A DNA stretch of 64,000 bases from an uncultured Christensenella sp. (lineage in GTDB: Bacteria; Bacillota; Clostridia; Christensenellales; UBA3700), in the NCBI GenBank assembly GCA_910584635.1, contig CAJUBA010000001.1, forward strand, positions 124,001 through 188,000. The letters are read 5' to 3'. Positions within the stretch are counted from its first letter, which is position 1. Each line of letters begins with the position of its first letter. The notes under the pieces are model-generated. The model was given only the letters and a program-made list of their open reading frames with translations. It had not been told where the DNA came from and made no database searches. Both the position numbers and the translations under genes were made by a program. This document shows positions 18,727 to 26,300 of the stretch, piece after piece.

Positions 18727-20340
18727 ATGAAATTCAGTATGAATTGCTTGAATTTTCTCCTTGGGGTTGATGCAGGTATAGTAGTGGCGATTACCCTTGT
18801 CGTAGCCTTGATAGGTATAGGCGGCGGTATAGGTATCGGCATTTTGATATACAAATCTTATGCAAAAAAGACGGTCGGTGGAGTAAAAGAAGAATGCGAG
18901 CGTATTAAAAAAGACGCGCGCGAAGAGTCAAAGTCTTATCTCAAGGAAGCAAAATTCGAAGCGCAGGAAGAAAAAGACAGACTTCGTAAGGAGTTGGAAA
19001 AGAAATCGGAGGAGCATAGGGCGGAAATGGTCAGAAGCGAGCAGAGAATTGCTCAAAGAGAAGACCAACTTGTAAAAAGAGAGTTGGCAATCGACAAAAA
19101 GTCCGACGCTATCGACGAAAAGAAAAAACAGTTAGAAAACAAAGAAAGAGAACTCGATAATATTGAGCAGGAATTGCAAAACGCGCATGCGAATATGTTG
19201 GCGGAACTTGAAAAAGTAGCGCAACTGACGCAAAGCGAAGCCAAAGACATTCTCATGAACGAACTTATTGAGACGGTCAAAAGAGACGCTGTGGCAAAAG
19301 CCAAAGAAATCGAACAAAAAGCAAAAGACGAGGCTGATAAAAAGGCTAAGAATATAATCGGACTTGCCATTCAAAGATGCGCTGCCGATCACGCTTCGGA
19401 AATCGCGGTTTCCGTAGTGCCGCTGCCCAATGAGGATATGAAAGGAAGACTTATCGGAAGAGTGGGTAGAAATATCAGAGCAATCGAAAATTCGACCGGC
19501 GTCGATTTGATAATAGACGATACGCCTGACGTAGTAACGGTATCGGGATTTGACCCCGTAAGGAGAGAAATCGCAAAACTTACTATCGAAAAACTTGTTT
19601 CGGACGGAAGAATTCATCCGGCGAAAATTGAAGAAACGGTAGAAAAAGTCAAGAGAGATATTGAGCAACAGATGAAAGAAGCGGGAGAGAACGCCGCGTT
19701 TGACGCAAACGTTTACGGACTTCATCCCGAGATTATCAAACTTTTGGGTAGATTGAAATACCGCACCAGTTACGGACAGAACGTACTTAATCACTCGCTT
19801 GAAGTAAGTTATATAGCGGGTATGATGGCATCTGAATTGGGCGCGGACGTCAAAGTTGCTAAAAGAGCGGGACTTCTCCACGATATCGGCAAAGCGGTCG
19901 ACCATGAGGTGGAGGGAACTCACGTTTCTATCGGCGTTGAAATAGCCAAAAAGTTTAAGGAACAGCGTAACGTTATACATGCTATCGAGGCGCACCACGG
20001 AGACGTTGAACCGACTACGTTGGAAGCGATTATAGTGCAGGCGGCGGACGCTATTTCGGGAGCAAGACCGGGAGCGAGAAGAGAGTCGCTTGAAAATTAT
20101 GTAAGAAGACTCGAAAAACTCGAAGGCGTGGCAAATTCGTTTGACGGAGTAGAACAATCGTACGCAATCCAAGCGGGTAGAGAAATCAGAGTAATAGTTA
20201 AGCCTGAAGTGGTCAACGACGAAGCAACTACCTTTATGGCTAAGGATATTGCAAAGAAGATCGAGGCGGAACTCGAATATCCGGGACAGATAAAAGTCAA
20301 CGTGATAAGAGAAGTAAGAAAAATCGAATATGCAAAATAA
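18727..20340 (+). CDS. rny: Ribonuclease Y
   Basis: Membrane-anchored endoribonuclease that begins bulk mRNA decay in Bacillota; 537 residues (family about 520). It has an N-terminal hydrophobic anchor (about 15-42), a long charged coiled coil (about 50-215), a KH domain (GRLIGRVGRNIRAIENSTG) and an HD phosphohydrolase domain with AGLLHDIGKAVDHE and EAHHGD. A GAGGAGG site precedes the ATG. It follows recA, as in Bacillus, and has its own promoter and terminator. Confidence 0.97.
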   Translation: MKFSMNCLNFLLGVDAGIVVAITLVVALIGIGGGIGIGILIYKSYAKKTVGGVKEECERIKKDAREESKSYLKEAKFEAQEEKDRLRKELEKKSEEHRAEMVRSEQRIAQREDQLVKRELAIDKKSDAIDEKKKQLENKERELDNIEQELQNAHANMLAELEKVAQLTQSEAKDILMNELIETVKRDAVAKAKEIEQKAKDEADKKAKNIIGLAIQRCAADHASEIAVSVVPLPNEDMKGRLIGRVGRNIRAIENSTGVDLIIDDTPDVVTVSGFDPVRREIAKLTIEKLVSDGRIHPAKIEETVEKVKRDIEQQMKEAGENAAFDANVYGLHPEIIKLLGRLKYRTSYGQNVLNHSLEVSYIAGMMASELGADVKVAKRAGLLHDIGKAVDHEVEGTHVSIGVEIAKKFKEQRNVIHAIEAHHGDVEPTTLEAIIVQAADAISGARPGARRESLENYVRRLEKLEGVANSFDGVEQSYAIQAGREIRVIVKPEVVNDEATTFMAKDIAKKIEAELEYPGQIKVNVIREVRKIEYAK

Positions 20341-20348
20341 TTGTTTTT

Positions 20349-20375
20349 AGGAGTATCGAAAGATACTCCTTTTTT
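20349..20375 (+). terminator. Terminator after rny
   Basis: Nine perfect base pairs (AGGAGTATC / GATACTCCT) with a GAAA tetraloop, then T-run. It also faces the end of the converging - strand gene. Confidence 0.94.
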
Positions 20376-20400
20376 CTTGCGCGTTTGATTTATGAAATAA

Positions 20401-21009
20401 TCAGAAGAGGATGTGTTTGATAATTATAGGAAGAACTGCGGTAAATACGGCTATCGCTATTCCCATTATACAAGCGACGGCAAGCGTAAATCCCAACATT
20501 TTTTTAAGCGTTATCGGACAGTTGCCACTGCAATAGAGATAGTTTTTATTTATATAACATATTATTGTAACTATCGTTACTACGAAGAGCAGAAATATAG
20601 GTATGTAGAATATTACGGTATTAAGTAAGTTTATAATCAGACTTGAATTCCAACTGCCTACTATATTTACCGCCAATCTATATGCAATAAAGGTTATTGC
20701 GAAATACATTATCGCGAAAGCAAATTTCTTTCTGTACGTCAGCATAGCGCAGAAGGCGAACAGTAAGTTGAAAAGGAAATATTTCAGCGTTACTTTTACT
20801 ACGCTGTATTCGCCGTTCATAAGCATTTGATAATAGTTGTTGTGCGTTAATTCACTTTCGTAATTCAATACTACGAATAACGAGATGGCAAAAACCGAAA
20901 GAAAGAGTCCGTAAAACGTGATTATAAAAAGTTTGTTTTCCCTGAAAAAGTTTTTGATATAGGGAGTGATGCAGACTTTGTTGATTTTGATACCTTTGAA
21001 CTTGCCCAT
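20401..21009 (-). CDS. Multi-span membrane protein, possibly SpoIIM-like
   Basis: About 202 residues with roughly five hydrophobic segments: FIITFYGLFLSVFAISLFVV near the N-terminus, a 30-residue polar loop, three or four central segments and a last one near the C-terminus. Length, the loop after the first span and the PIFLLFVV region recall the SpoIIM family, but similarity is weak. I took the ATG at 21009, which has AAAAAAGG upstream, rather than a TTG at 21060. It lies downstream of the orphan Spo0A-domain gene on the same strand and is likely co-transcribed. Name held open. Confidence 0.55.
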   Translation of the reverse strand: MGKFKGIKINKVCITPYIKNFFRENKLFIITFYGLFLSVFAISLFVVLNYESELTHNNYYQMLMNGEYSVVKVTLKYFLFNLLFAFCAMLTYRKKFAFAIMYFAITFIAYRLAVNIVGSWNSSLIINLLNTVIFYIPIFLLFVVTIVTIICYINKNYLYCSGNCPITLKKMLGFTLAVACIMGIAIAVFTAVLPIIIKHILF

Positions 21010-21077
21010 TGTTTTTGCCTTTTTTGAAGTTGTACTAAATTTTATTTGATAAAAAGACAAATTATGACAATATCAAA

Positions 21078-21410
21078 TCAATTTGAAGTTATTTTGTCGC
21101 AAATGTGCATTATAAGTTGTTTTGCAGTGGGCTTACCTTTGCTTATGTCGATAGTGTTGCCGAATTCTTTATAAAGACAGTCTATGTCGCCCTCAAGCCA
21201 TGCTTTGGAAATGCAATTTTGAATATTCTTATCTATGCCGGCAATATTTTTATTATACTTTCTTGACAAAATGACGTAGCCGTTGAGTTTTAACGGTAAG
21301 ATATTTGTCCCGCGCGTCCAAAGTTCCGCTAAGTCCAAAATATATTTATATCCCAGACAATTTGGGCGCAATCCTATAGAAAGCATATAAGAATAAATTT
21401 GTTTTTCCAT
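21078..21410 (-). CDS. Stand-alone Spo0A C-terminal (effector) domain protein
   Basis: 110 residues that align by eye along their length with the DNA-binding domain of Spo0A. Matching features are an early GY-Y, an LPLK-then-KYN segment, IQNCISKAWLEGDIDCLYKEFG (split here as IQNCISKAW and EGDIDCLYKEFG) and KPTAKQLIMHICDKI at the end. Spo0A is normally about 260 residues with an N-terminal phosphoacceptor domain; none is encoded here. The recognition-helix positions that are Arg and Glu in Spo0A are changed (Lys, Asp, Gly, Gln), so DNA specificity may differ. No Shine-Dalgarno precedes the ATG. It may regulate sporulation genes constitutively or compete with true Spo0A; inference. Confidence 0.8.
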   Translation of the reverse strand: MEKQIYSYMLSIGLRPNCLGYKYILDLAELWTRGTNILPLKLNGYVILSRKYNKNIAGIDKNIQNCISKAWLEGDIDCLYKEFGNTIDISKGKPTAKQLIMHICDKITSN

Positions 21411-21512
21411 AGGTATATAGTAATATAATCGTTTTATATTTTTATGTCTTTAATTGTATTTTTGCAGTATGTTTTAGAAAAACAAAGTTATAAAATCTCA
21501 AAATAGCCGACG

Positions 21513-21542
21513 TTGAATAAAAATCCGTAATTGATGTACAAT
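21513..21542 (+). promoter_or_regulatory. Possible promoter of the first carboxypeptidase gene
   Basis: TTGAAT and TACAAT with an 18-nt spacer, about 32 nt before the ATG at 21575. Confidence 0.5.
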
Positions 21543-21574
21543 ATTTGCGAAAATACAAAATCAGGGGATAAAAT

Positions 21575-22756
21575 ATGAAAAAGAAAACATTATTACCTTT
21601 TTTGATACTTGCATTAGGACTTTTAGCGATTTTTCCATTGGGAATGAAAGCGCAGCCCTACAGATATGCAGATGGCGCAGCAGTTGAGGTAGACCAACCA
21701 TTGAAAGCAAACGGATTCGGAGAGTACTTGACCGAGTATTATACGGGAGAAGTTTTGTATGAGCATAACTCGCAATCCCGTCATGAAATTGCCAGCATGG
21801 TAAAAATTATGACGGCGAATCTTATATTCGAGGCTATTGACGAAGGAAAGATTTCTTATGACGAAATGATAACTATCTCGCCTGACGCGGCGTCTATGGG
21901 CGGGAGTCAAATGTTTTTGGACAGCGGAGCGCAGTATTCGGTAAGCGATTTGCTTAAAGGTATAATCGTTGTATCGGCAAACGACGCTTCTTACGCGATG
22001 GCGGAGAAAATAGCCGGCAGTGTGGATTCATTTGTTGCAATGATGAATGAGCGCGCTGTTCAACTCGGTATGGAAAATACCAAATTTGCCAACTGTACAG
22101 GCTTGCCTAATGAAAATGAGCAGTACAGCACGGCAAAAGACGTTAATATAATGACAAGACAACTTATGTCGCATGAAAAATATTACGAATACGCAAGCGT
22201 TTGGATGGAAGATTACAAGCATCCTTCCGGCAGAATCACTCAGTTTGTAAATACCAATAAACTGCTCAAACAATATAGCGGTTGTATCGGCGGAAAAACT
22301 GGATATACCGACGCGGCTGGACACTGTTTGTCGGCGTGCGCAGAGAGAAACGGTATGAAAGTCGTCGCTACTATTGTTGGCGGAACGGACAGTAAGTCGA
22401 GATTTAATCAGGTAAGAGCGATGTTCGATTATTCGTTTGCAAACTATGTTAATAAGATTTATTACAGAAAAGGCGACGTTGTAGGCAAAGTAAGCGTTTC
22501 TAAATCTCCTATTGACGAGATAGAAGTCGCAACGTCAAGCGATATTACTAAATTTTCGAAGTTGGGCGTTGGCAGTGAAGAAATCGAGTTGATATTGCCG
22601 CAAAGCGTAGCCGCTCCTATAAAGAAAGGCGACGTTATCGGACAGGCGGTTTACAGTGTAGACGGCAAAGAGGTAAGCGTTGATTTGATTGCCATGCAGG
22701 ACGCAAGAAAAAGCACGTTTTTGGATATTATTAAAGGAATAACCAAAGATTGGTAA
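21575..22756 (+). CDS. D-alanyl-D-alanine carboxypeptidase (low-molecular-weight PBP, DacF-like)
   Basis: Secreted or membrane-tethered DD-carboxypeptidase trimming peptidoglycan pentapeptides; 393 residues. It has a signal peptide (KKKTLLPFLILALGLLAIF). Active-site motifs are S74-M-V-K77 (usual text STTK), S134-A-N136 and K241-T-G. The C-terminal 100 residues form the usual beta-sandwich domain. It ends with KDW without an obvious amphipathic anchor. The DacF assignment (spore cortex) rests only on a sporulating host; a second paralogue is at 26300. It has its own promoter and terminator. Confidence 0.9.
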   Translation: MKKKTLLPFLILALGLLAIFPLGMKAQPYRYADGAAVEVDQPLKANGFGEYLTEYYTGEVLYEHNSQSRHEIASMVKIMTANLIFEAIDEGKISYDEMITISPDAASMGGSQMFLDSGAQYSVSDLLKGIIVVSANDASYAMAEKIAGSVDSFVAMMNERAVQLGMENTKFANCTGLPNENEQYSTAKDVNIMTRQLMSHEKYYEYASVWMEDYKHPSGRITQFVNTNKLLKQYSGCIGGKTGYTDAAGHCLSACAERNGMKVVATIVGGTDSKSRFNQVRAMFDYSFANYVNKIYYRKGDVVGKVSVSKSPIDEIEVATSSDITKFSKLGVGSEEIELILPQSVAAPIKKGDVIGQAVYSVDGKEVSVDLIAMQDARKSTFLDIIKGITKDW

Positions 22757-22764
22757 TAAAGTTA

Positions 22765-22793
22765 AAATACGGACGGTTTTGCCGTCCGTATTT
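22765..22793 (+). terminator. Terminator-like hairpin after the carboxypeptidase gene
   Basis: AAATACGGACGG / CCGTCCGTATTT, 12 bp, 5-nt loop. The T tail is short (TTTG), so termination may be partial. Confidence 0.75.
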
Positions 22794-22864
22794 GTAAATT
22801 GCAAGCGTGATGTAAAATATTTATTGCATTTATCTAAATTCAATGTCAAAAATATTGTTTATCA

Positions 22865-22893
22865 TTGACTTAAAGGTCAATATTTATTATAAT
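22865..22893 (+). promoter_or_regulatory. Predicted promoter of the M50 protease-scpAB unit
   Basis: TTGACT and TATAAT with a 17-nt spacer. The -35 lies within an inverted repeat, ATTGAC (22864-22869) and GTCAAT (22876-22881), a possible operator. Confidence 0.75.
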
Positions 22894-22919
22894 ATATAGT
22901 AGGATTTTAGGAGAAATAA

Positions 22920-23666
22920 ATGTTTTCATTCATACAGGGACTTGTAAATAACTCGCTTGTTAAATACTTAGGGTTCGGAGTAGTCGTACTCGGAATTCTT
23001 GCGTACGTTATTGCTATGTTGGTCGCTATCGTGGGACATGAAATGTCGCACGGCTACGTCGCGTATTGGAATGGAGATAAGACAGCCAAATTTATGGGAA
23101 GACTTTCTCTTAATCCTATAAAGCATTTAGACCCTATGGGATTCGGATTGATGCTTATAGTCGGATTCGGTTGGGCGAAACCCGTTCCTATCGATCCTAG
23201 AAATTTCAAAAAATACAAAAAAGGCATGGTACTTACGTCGCTTGCCGGCGTAACGTTTAATTTTATTGTCGCTTTCATAAGCGCGCTATGTCTTGCGATA
23301 TTTTCCAAGTTAACGGAAAACGTGGCTATCGAAGATAACGCATTGTCTTATTTTCTTATATTTATCAGTTTCTTATTACAGTTGTCTGTAACTTTTAATA
23401 TTGTGCTTATGGCGTTCAACCTATTGCCGATATATCCGTTAGATGGATTTAGGGTAATAGAAACGCTTGCAAAGCCGAACAACAAATACGTTAATTTTAT
23501 GTATAAGTACGGTTCTGTCGTAATGCTTGCGATATTGCTTTTAAGTTTGGTAATAGGTAGATTTATACCGCAGTTGGATATACTGTCAAACTATATAAAT
23601 GCTGTTCGAAACGCGTTGGTATGGCTGTTTGACAAGATATTCGGATTGGCGCTTAGGTGGATTTAG
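22920..23666 (+). CDS. Site-2 protease family (M50) membrane metalloprotease
   Basis: Intramembrane zinc protease-like protein of 248 residues. The zinc motif HEMSH (H40, E41, H44) lies in a hydrophobic segment, and the third ligand is in NLLPIYPLDGFRV. Four to five further hydrophobic segments are seen. The short form lacks PDZ and CBS domains, like the group next to scpA-scpB in Clostridia. TAGGAGA precedes the ATG. It heads the unit M50-scpA-scpB. Substrate unknown. Confidence 0.9.
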   Translation: MFSFIQGLVNNSLVKYLGFGVVVLGILAYVIAMLVAIVGHEMSHGYVAYWNGDKTAKFMGRLSLNPIKHLDPMGFGLMLIVGFGWAKPVPIDPRNFKKYKKGMVLTSLAGVTFNFIVAFISALCLAIFSKLTENVAIEDNALSYFLIFISFLLQLSVTFNIVLMAFNLLPIYPLDGFRVIETLAKPNNKYVNFMYKYGSVVMLAILLLSLVIGRFIPQLDILSNYINAVRNALVWLFDKIFGLALRWI

Positions 23667-23673
23667 GTGAGTT

Positions 23674-24480
23674 ATGAGTAATTTCTTCGAACGGCGCGCT
23701 ACTCAGAATATAATACTCAATATAAATGATTTTGACGGACCTATCGAACTTCTTTACGAACTTATAATGGTTGAAAAGAAGTACGATATACGAACATTTC
23801 CTTTGGCTCAAATCGCCGACCAATATATGCTGCATTTGGAGCAAGTCGGAAAACTCGATATGGAAGAAGCGAGCGAATACATAAAAATAGCGGCGGTGCT
23901 TTTGGAAATCAAAGCGCGCGCTTGTTTGCCGAAATTGGACGATCCTGACGACGAAGAATTTGACGATACTGATCCTGAAGAAGAACTCAGACGTAAGATT
24001 TTAATGTTCCAACTCTGTAAGGAACAGGCGTTGAAGTTGAAAGATATGGAAACGCTCAATAAATTTTATCGAAAGCCTAAATTTACGAACGCTGACGCAT
24101 TGATTGTCGTAAATGATTTTTCATTTGATAAATTGATTGAAGCGTACGGCGTAATTCTTCTTAAAACAATAGAAAAAGAGAAAAAGCAGGTAACAAAAAA
24201 GATTCAAAAAGACAGATTTACCGTTGCCGATAAAATTGAATACATATCTAAATTCGTATTTAAGAATAAAAGCGTAGTATTTAACAAACTTTTTGAAGAA
24301 GATATAACAAAAAGCGAAGTCATTACAACGTTCCAGGCATTGTTGGAACTTATGAAAAAACAAATAGTAATCGCTGTTCAGAAAGATTTCGGCGAAGATA
24401 TATTTATTTCATTGAACGAAGAAGTCAAAGCAGACGAAGTGAATATACAGGAATTGAAGAAGACCGAGGAGAGTTATTGA
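23674..24480 (+). CDS. scpA: Segregation and condensation protein A (kleisin)
   Basis: Kleisin subunit of the SMC-ScpAB condensin, 268 residues. The family start is visible: FDGPIELLYELIMVEKKYDI, then IADQYMLHLEQVGKLD and ASEYIKIAAVLLEIKARACLP. The C-terminal winged helix would bind the Smc head (residues 180-250). It starts 7 nt after the M50 stop; scpB follows after one base. The smc gene is not in this window. Confidence 0.95.
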   Translation: MSNFFERRATQNIILNINDFDGPIELLYELIMVEKKYDIRTFPLAQIADQYMLHLEQVGKLDMEEASEYIKIAAVLLEIKARACLPKLDDPDDEEFDDTDPEEELRRKILMFQLCKEQALKLKDMETLNKFYRKPKFTNADALIVVNDFSFDKLIEAYGVILLKTIEKEKKQVTKKIQKDRFTVADKIEYISKFVFKNKSVVFNKLFEEDITKSEVITTFQALLELMKKQIVIAVQKDFGEDIFISLNEEVKADEVNIQELKKTEESY

Positions 24481-24481
24481 T

Positions 24482-25252
24482 ATGGAAAAATTATTGCAGA
24501 CGCTCGAAGCGATTATATTTGCCGCGGGAGTGCCGTTGAAAAGAAGCGAAATTCTCAATAGTTTGCCCGAAGAAGTAAGCAGAAAACAGTTAAACGACGC
24601 TATTGATAAACTTGCGGAGAAATATAGCGGCGACAGCGGAATTGTTCTTGAAGTATTCAACGATAAGATTCAGTTTGCCTCTAATAGTAAATACGGAGAA
24701 ATCGTAAGCGATATGCTGCGTCCCGTAAGGGAAAAGGAATTGTCTAAGATATTGCTTGAAGTATTGTCGCTAATAGCGTATAGACAGCCTATCACCAGAG
24801 GCGAAATCGAAGATTCGAGAGGCGCGAGCGCCGATTATGCGTTGAGCGTGCTTTTGAAAATAAATATGATAAAGACCTGCGGATTCAAAGATGCGCCCGG
24901 TAAACCGTTGCTTTATGGTACGACCGATGAGTTTTTGAAGAAATTTGAAATCACAGGTCTTGATAAATTGCCCGATTATGAAGAAGTCATGCGCAGATTG
25001 GTCGAATACAGCAACTACAACGTTCAAACAGAGGGTTTGTATAGAGAAAGGGTTATAGGAGATAAATTCGAGGATGACGAGGAAACCAAGGCGCTTGACG
25101 AAATGCTCGATAGGAGCGTAACGCCGGAATTCTTGGAAGGGGAAGAATATCAGGTAGTAGAAGGTAAAGGCGACGAATACGAAGAAAGAGAAGTCGCGAG
25201 CGACGTGGCGGCGCCGGAAGAGGACGAGGACGGCGGCGAAATTGTCATCTGA
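24482..25252 (+). CDS. scpB: Segregation and condensation protein B
   Basis: Winged-helix partner of ScpA in the SMC complex. The core is residues 1-185 (LEAIIFAAGVPLKRSEI, LEVLSLIAYRQPITRGEIE and PGKPLLYGTTDEFLKKF). Residues 185-256 add an acidic tail (DEYEEREVAS, APEEDEDGG) longer than in the roughly 195-residue Bacillus protein. Such tails are variable and probably disordered. Confidence 0.95.
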   Translation: MEKLLQTLEAIIFAAGVPLKRSEILNSLPEEVSRKQLNDAIDKLAEKYSGDSGIVLEVFNDKIQFASNSKYGEIVSDMLRPVREKELSKILLEVLSLIAYRQPITRGEIEDSRGASADYALSVLLKINMIKTCGFKDAPGKPLLYGTTDEFLKKFEITGLDKLPDYEEVMRRLVEYSNYNVQTEGLYRERVIGDKFEDDEETKALDEMLDRSVTPEFLEGEEYQVVEGKGDEYEEREVASDVAAPEEDEDGGEIVI

Positions 25253-25291
25253 TTAAATTGTATTGATTCCAAACTTAAATAAATGAGATAA

Positions 25292-25323
25292 AAATGCGCA
25301 ACATAACAATATGTGGCGCATTT
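25292..25323 (+). promoter_or_regulatory. Long hairpin spanning the DUF2953 start codon (terminator or translation control)
   Basis: Arms of 14 nt, AAATGCGCAACATA (25292-25305) and TATGTGGCGCATTT (25310-25323), pair with one A-G mismatch around an ACAA loop. The ATG at 25311 is inside the 3' arm. ATTTGTTATTTTC follows, so it can also act as an intrinsic terminator for scpAB. Confidence 0.7.
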
Positions 25324-25901
25324 ATTTGTTATTTTCATTATTATTGACGATATATATCGGATTAGTTATTCTGGCTTATGGAATAAAAACTACCGTAAGA
25401 ATTGACGTAAATAATCTAAGTTTGTGTGTAAAGATATTTATATTCGATTGGATTGAAGTTTTTTGTTTCAAGATTTTTGTCAGCGAACAGCAATTTTATT
25501 ATCAGATAAATAAGAAAGATATAAAATTATTTGAAAGAAAAGGACAAGATAGAAAAAGTAAAAAGAAAAGTAGAAAAATTAGGATTTTTTCATATTTATA
25601 TTACGCAATCGAAAAAGCGCCGAAAATTATTGTTTATAATCCCGTTATAAAATATGGCGCGGAGTTTGAAGAGATTAAAAATAAAGCGCTGTTTGACGGG
25701 GGAGTTTCGGCTGCCGTATATACTGCTGCGGGAGTATTATACGATAAGTTGGAATTAAAGAATTTGACATTGCAGAATATCGGCGGTGCAACTTCTCTCA
25801 AAGGATTATATTTAGAAGGCGCTTTGAAGTTTTCACTATTAAAAATATTTTTTTATTTCTTACACATAATATCGGTGAAAAGGCGTTTTCAAACAGCGTA
25901 A
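25311..25901 (+). CDS. DUF2953 family membrane-anchored protein
   Basis: 196 residues: an N-terminal hydrophobic segment (about 3-24), a basic stretch (KGQDRKSKKKSRKIRI), a soluble part, and a hydrophobic C-terminus. Position directly before gerW/ytfJ and after scpB is the usual place for DUF2953 in Clostridia, and these genes are thought to be sporulation linked. The ATG has no Shine-Dalgarno and lies in a strong hairpin, so expression may be restricted or start differently. Function unknown. Confidence 0.7.
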   Translation: MWRIYLLFSLLLTIYIGLVILAYGIKTTVRIDVNNLSLCVKIFIFDWIEVFCFKIFVSEQQFYYQINKKDIKLFERKGQDRKSKKKSRKIRIFSYLYYAIEKAPKIIVYNPVIKYGAEFEEIKNKALFDGGVSAAVYTAAGVLYDKLELKNLTLQNIGGATSLKGLYLEGALKFSLLKIFFYFLHIISVKRRFQTA

Positions 25902-25928
25902 TTTATATTTAAGCAAGGAGAAAATTAT

Positions 25929-26300
25929 ATGGACAATTCGTTACAAGAGATTATGAATAATACACTTGATAATCTAAGGGGCATTGTACAGAGCGAAGAT
26001 ATGGTATTCAAACCTATTTATCTAGACGATAGGACGATGGCGATTCCTTTGACTAAGGTTTCCGTCGGTTTTGTAAGCGGAGGAGGCGGAGGAGAGAGTA
26101 ATAAATTCGCCGACAATAAAAGCGACAAACTTCAACCTTACGCAGGGGGCGGAGGAGGCGGAATCTCGCTCTCTCCGATGGGTTTTTTAGTGTTTTACGA
26201 CAACCAGCCAACCTTGGTAAAAGTAGATGAGAAAAGCGGCGAAGGTAAATGGAAAGATTTGATTTCCGCAACAATAAACTTAGTAAAGGATAAAAAATAA
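25929..26300 (+). CDS. ytfJ: GerW/YtfJ family sporulation protein
   Basis: 123 residues. The family hallmarks are MAIPLTKVSVGFVSGGGGG, a Gly-rich run before SLSPMGFLVF, and an N-terminal helix LQEIMNNTLDNLRGIV. GerW in Bacillus is needed for a lysozyme-resistant, germination-competent spore cortex. AAGGAGA precedes the ATG. Its TAA overlaps the ATG of the next carboxypeptidase by one base, indicating coupling. Confidence 0.9.
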   Translation: MDNSLQEIMNNTLDNLRGIVQSEDMVFKPIYLDDRTMAIPLTKVSVGFVSGGGGGESNKFADNKSDKLQPYAGGGGGGISLSPMGFLVFYDNQPTLVKVDEKSGEGKWKDLISATINLVKDKK

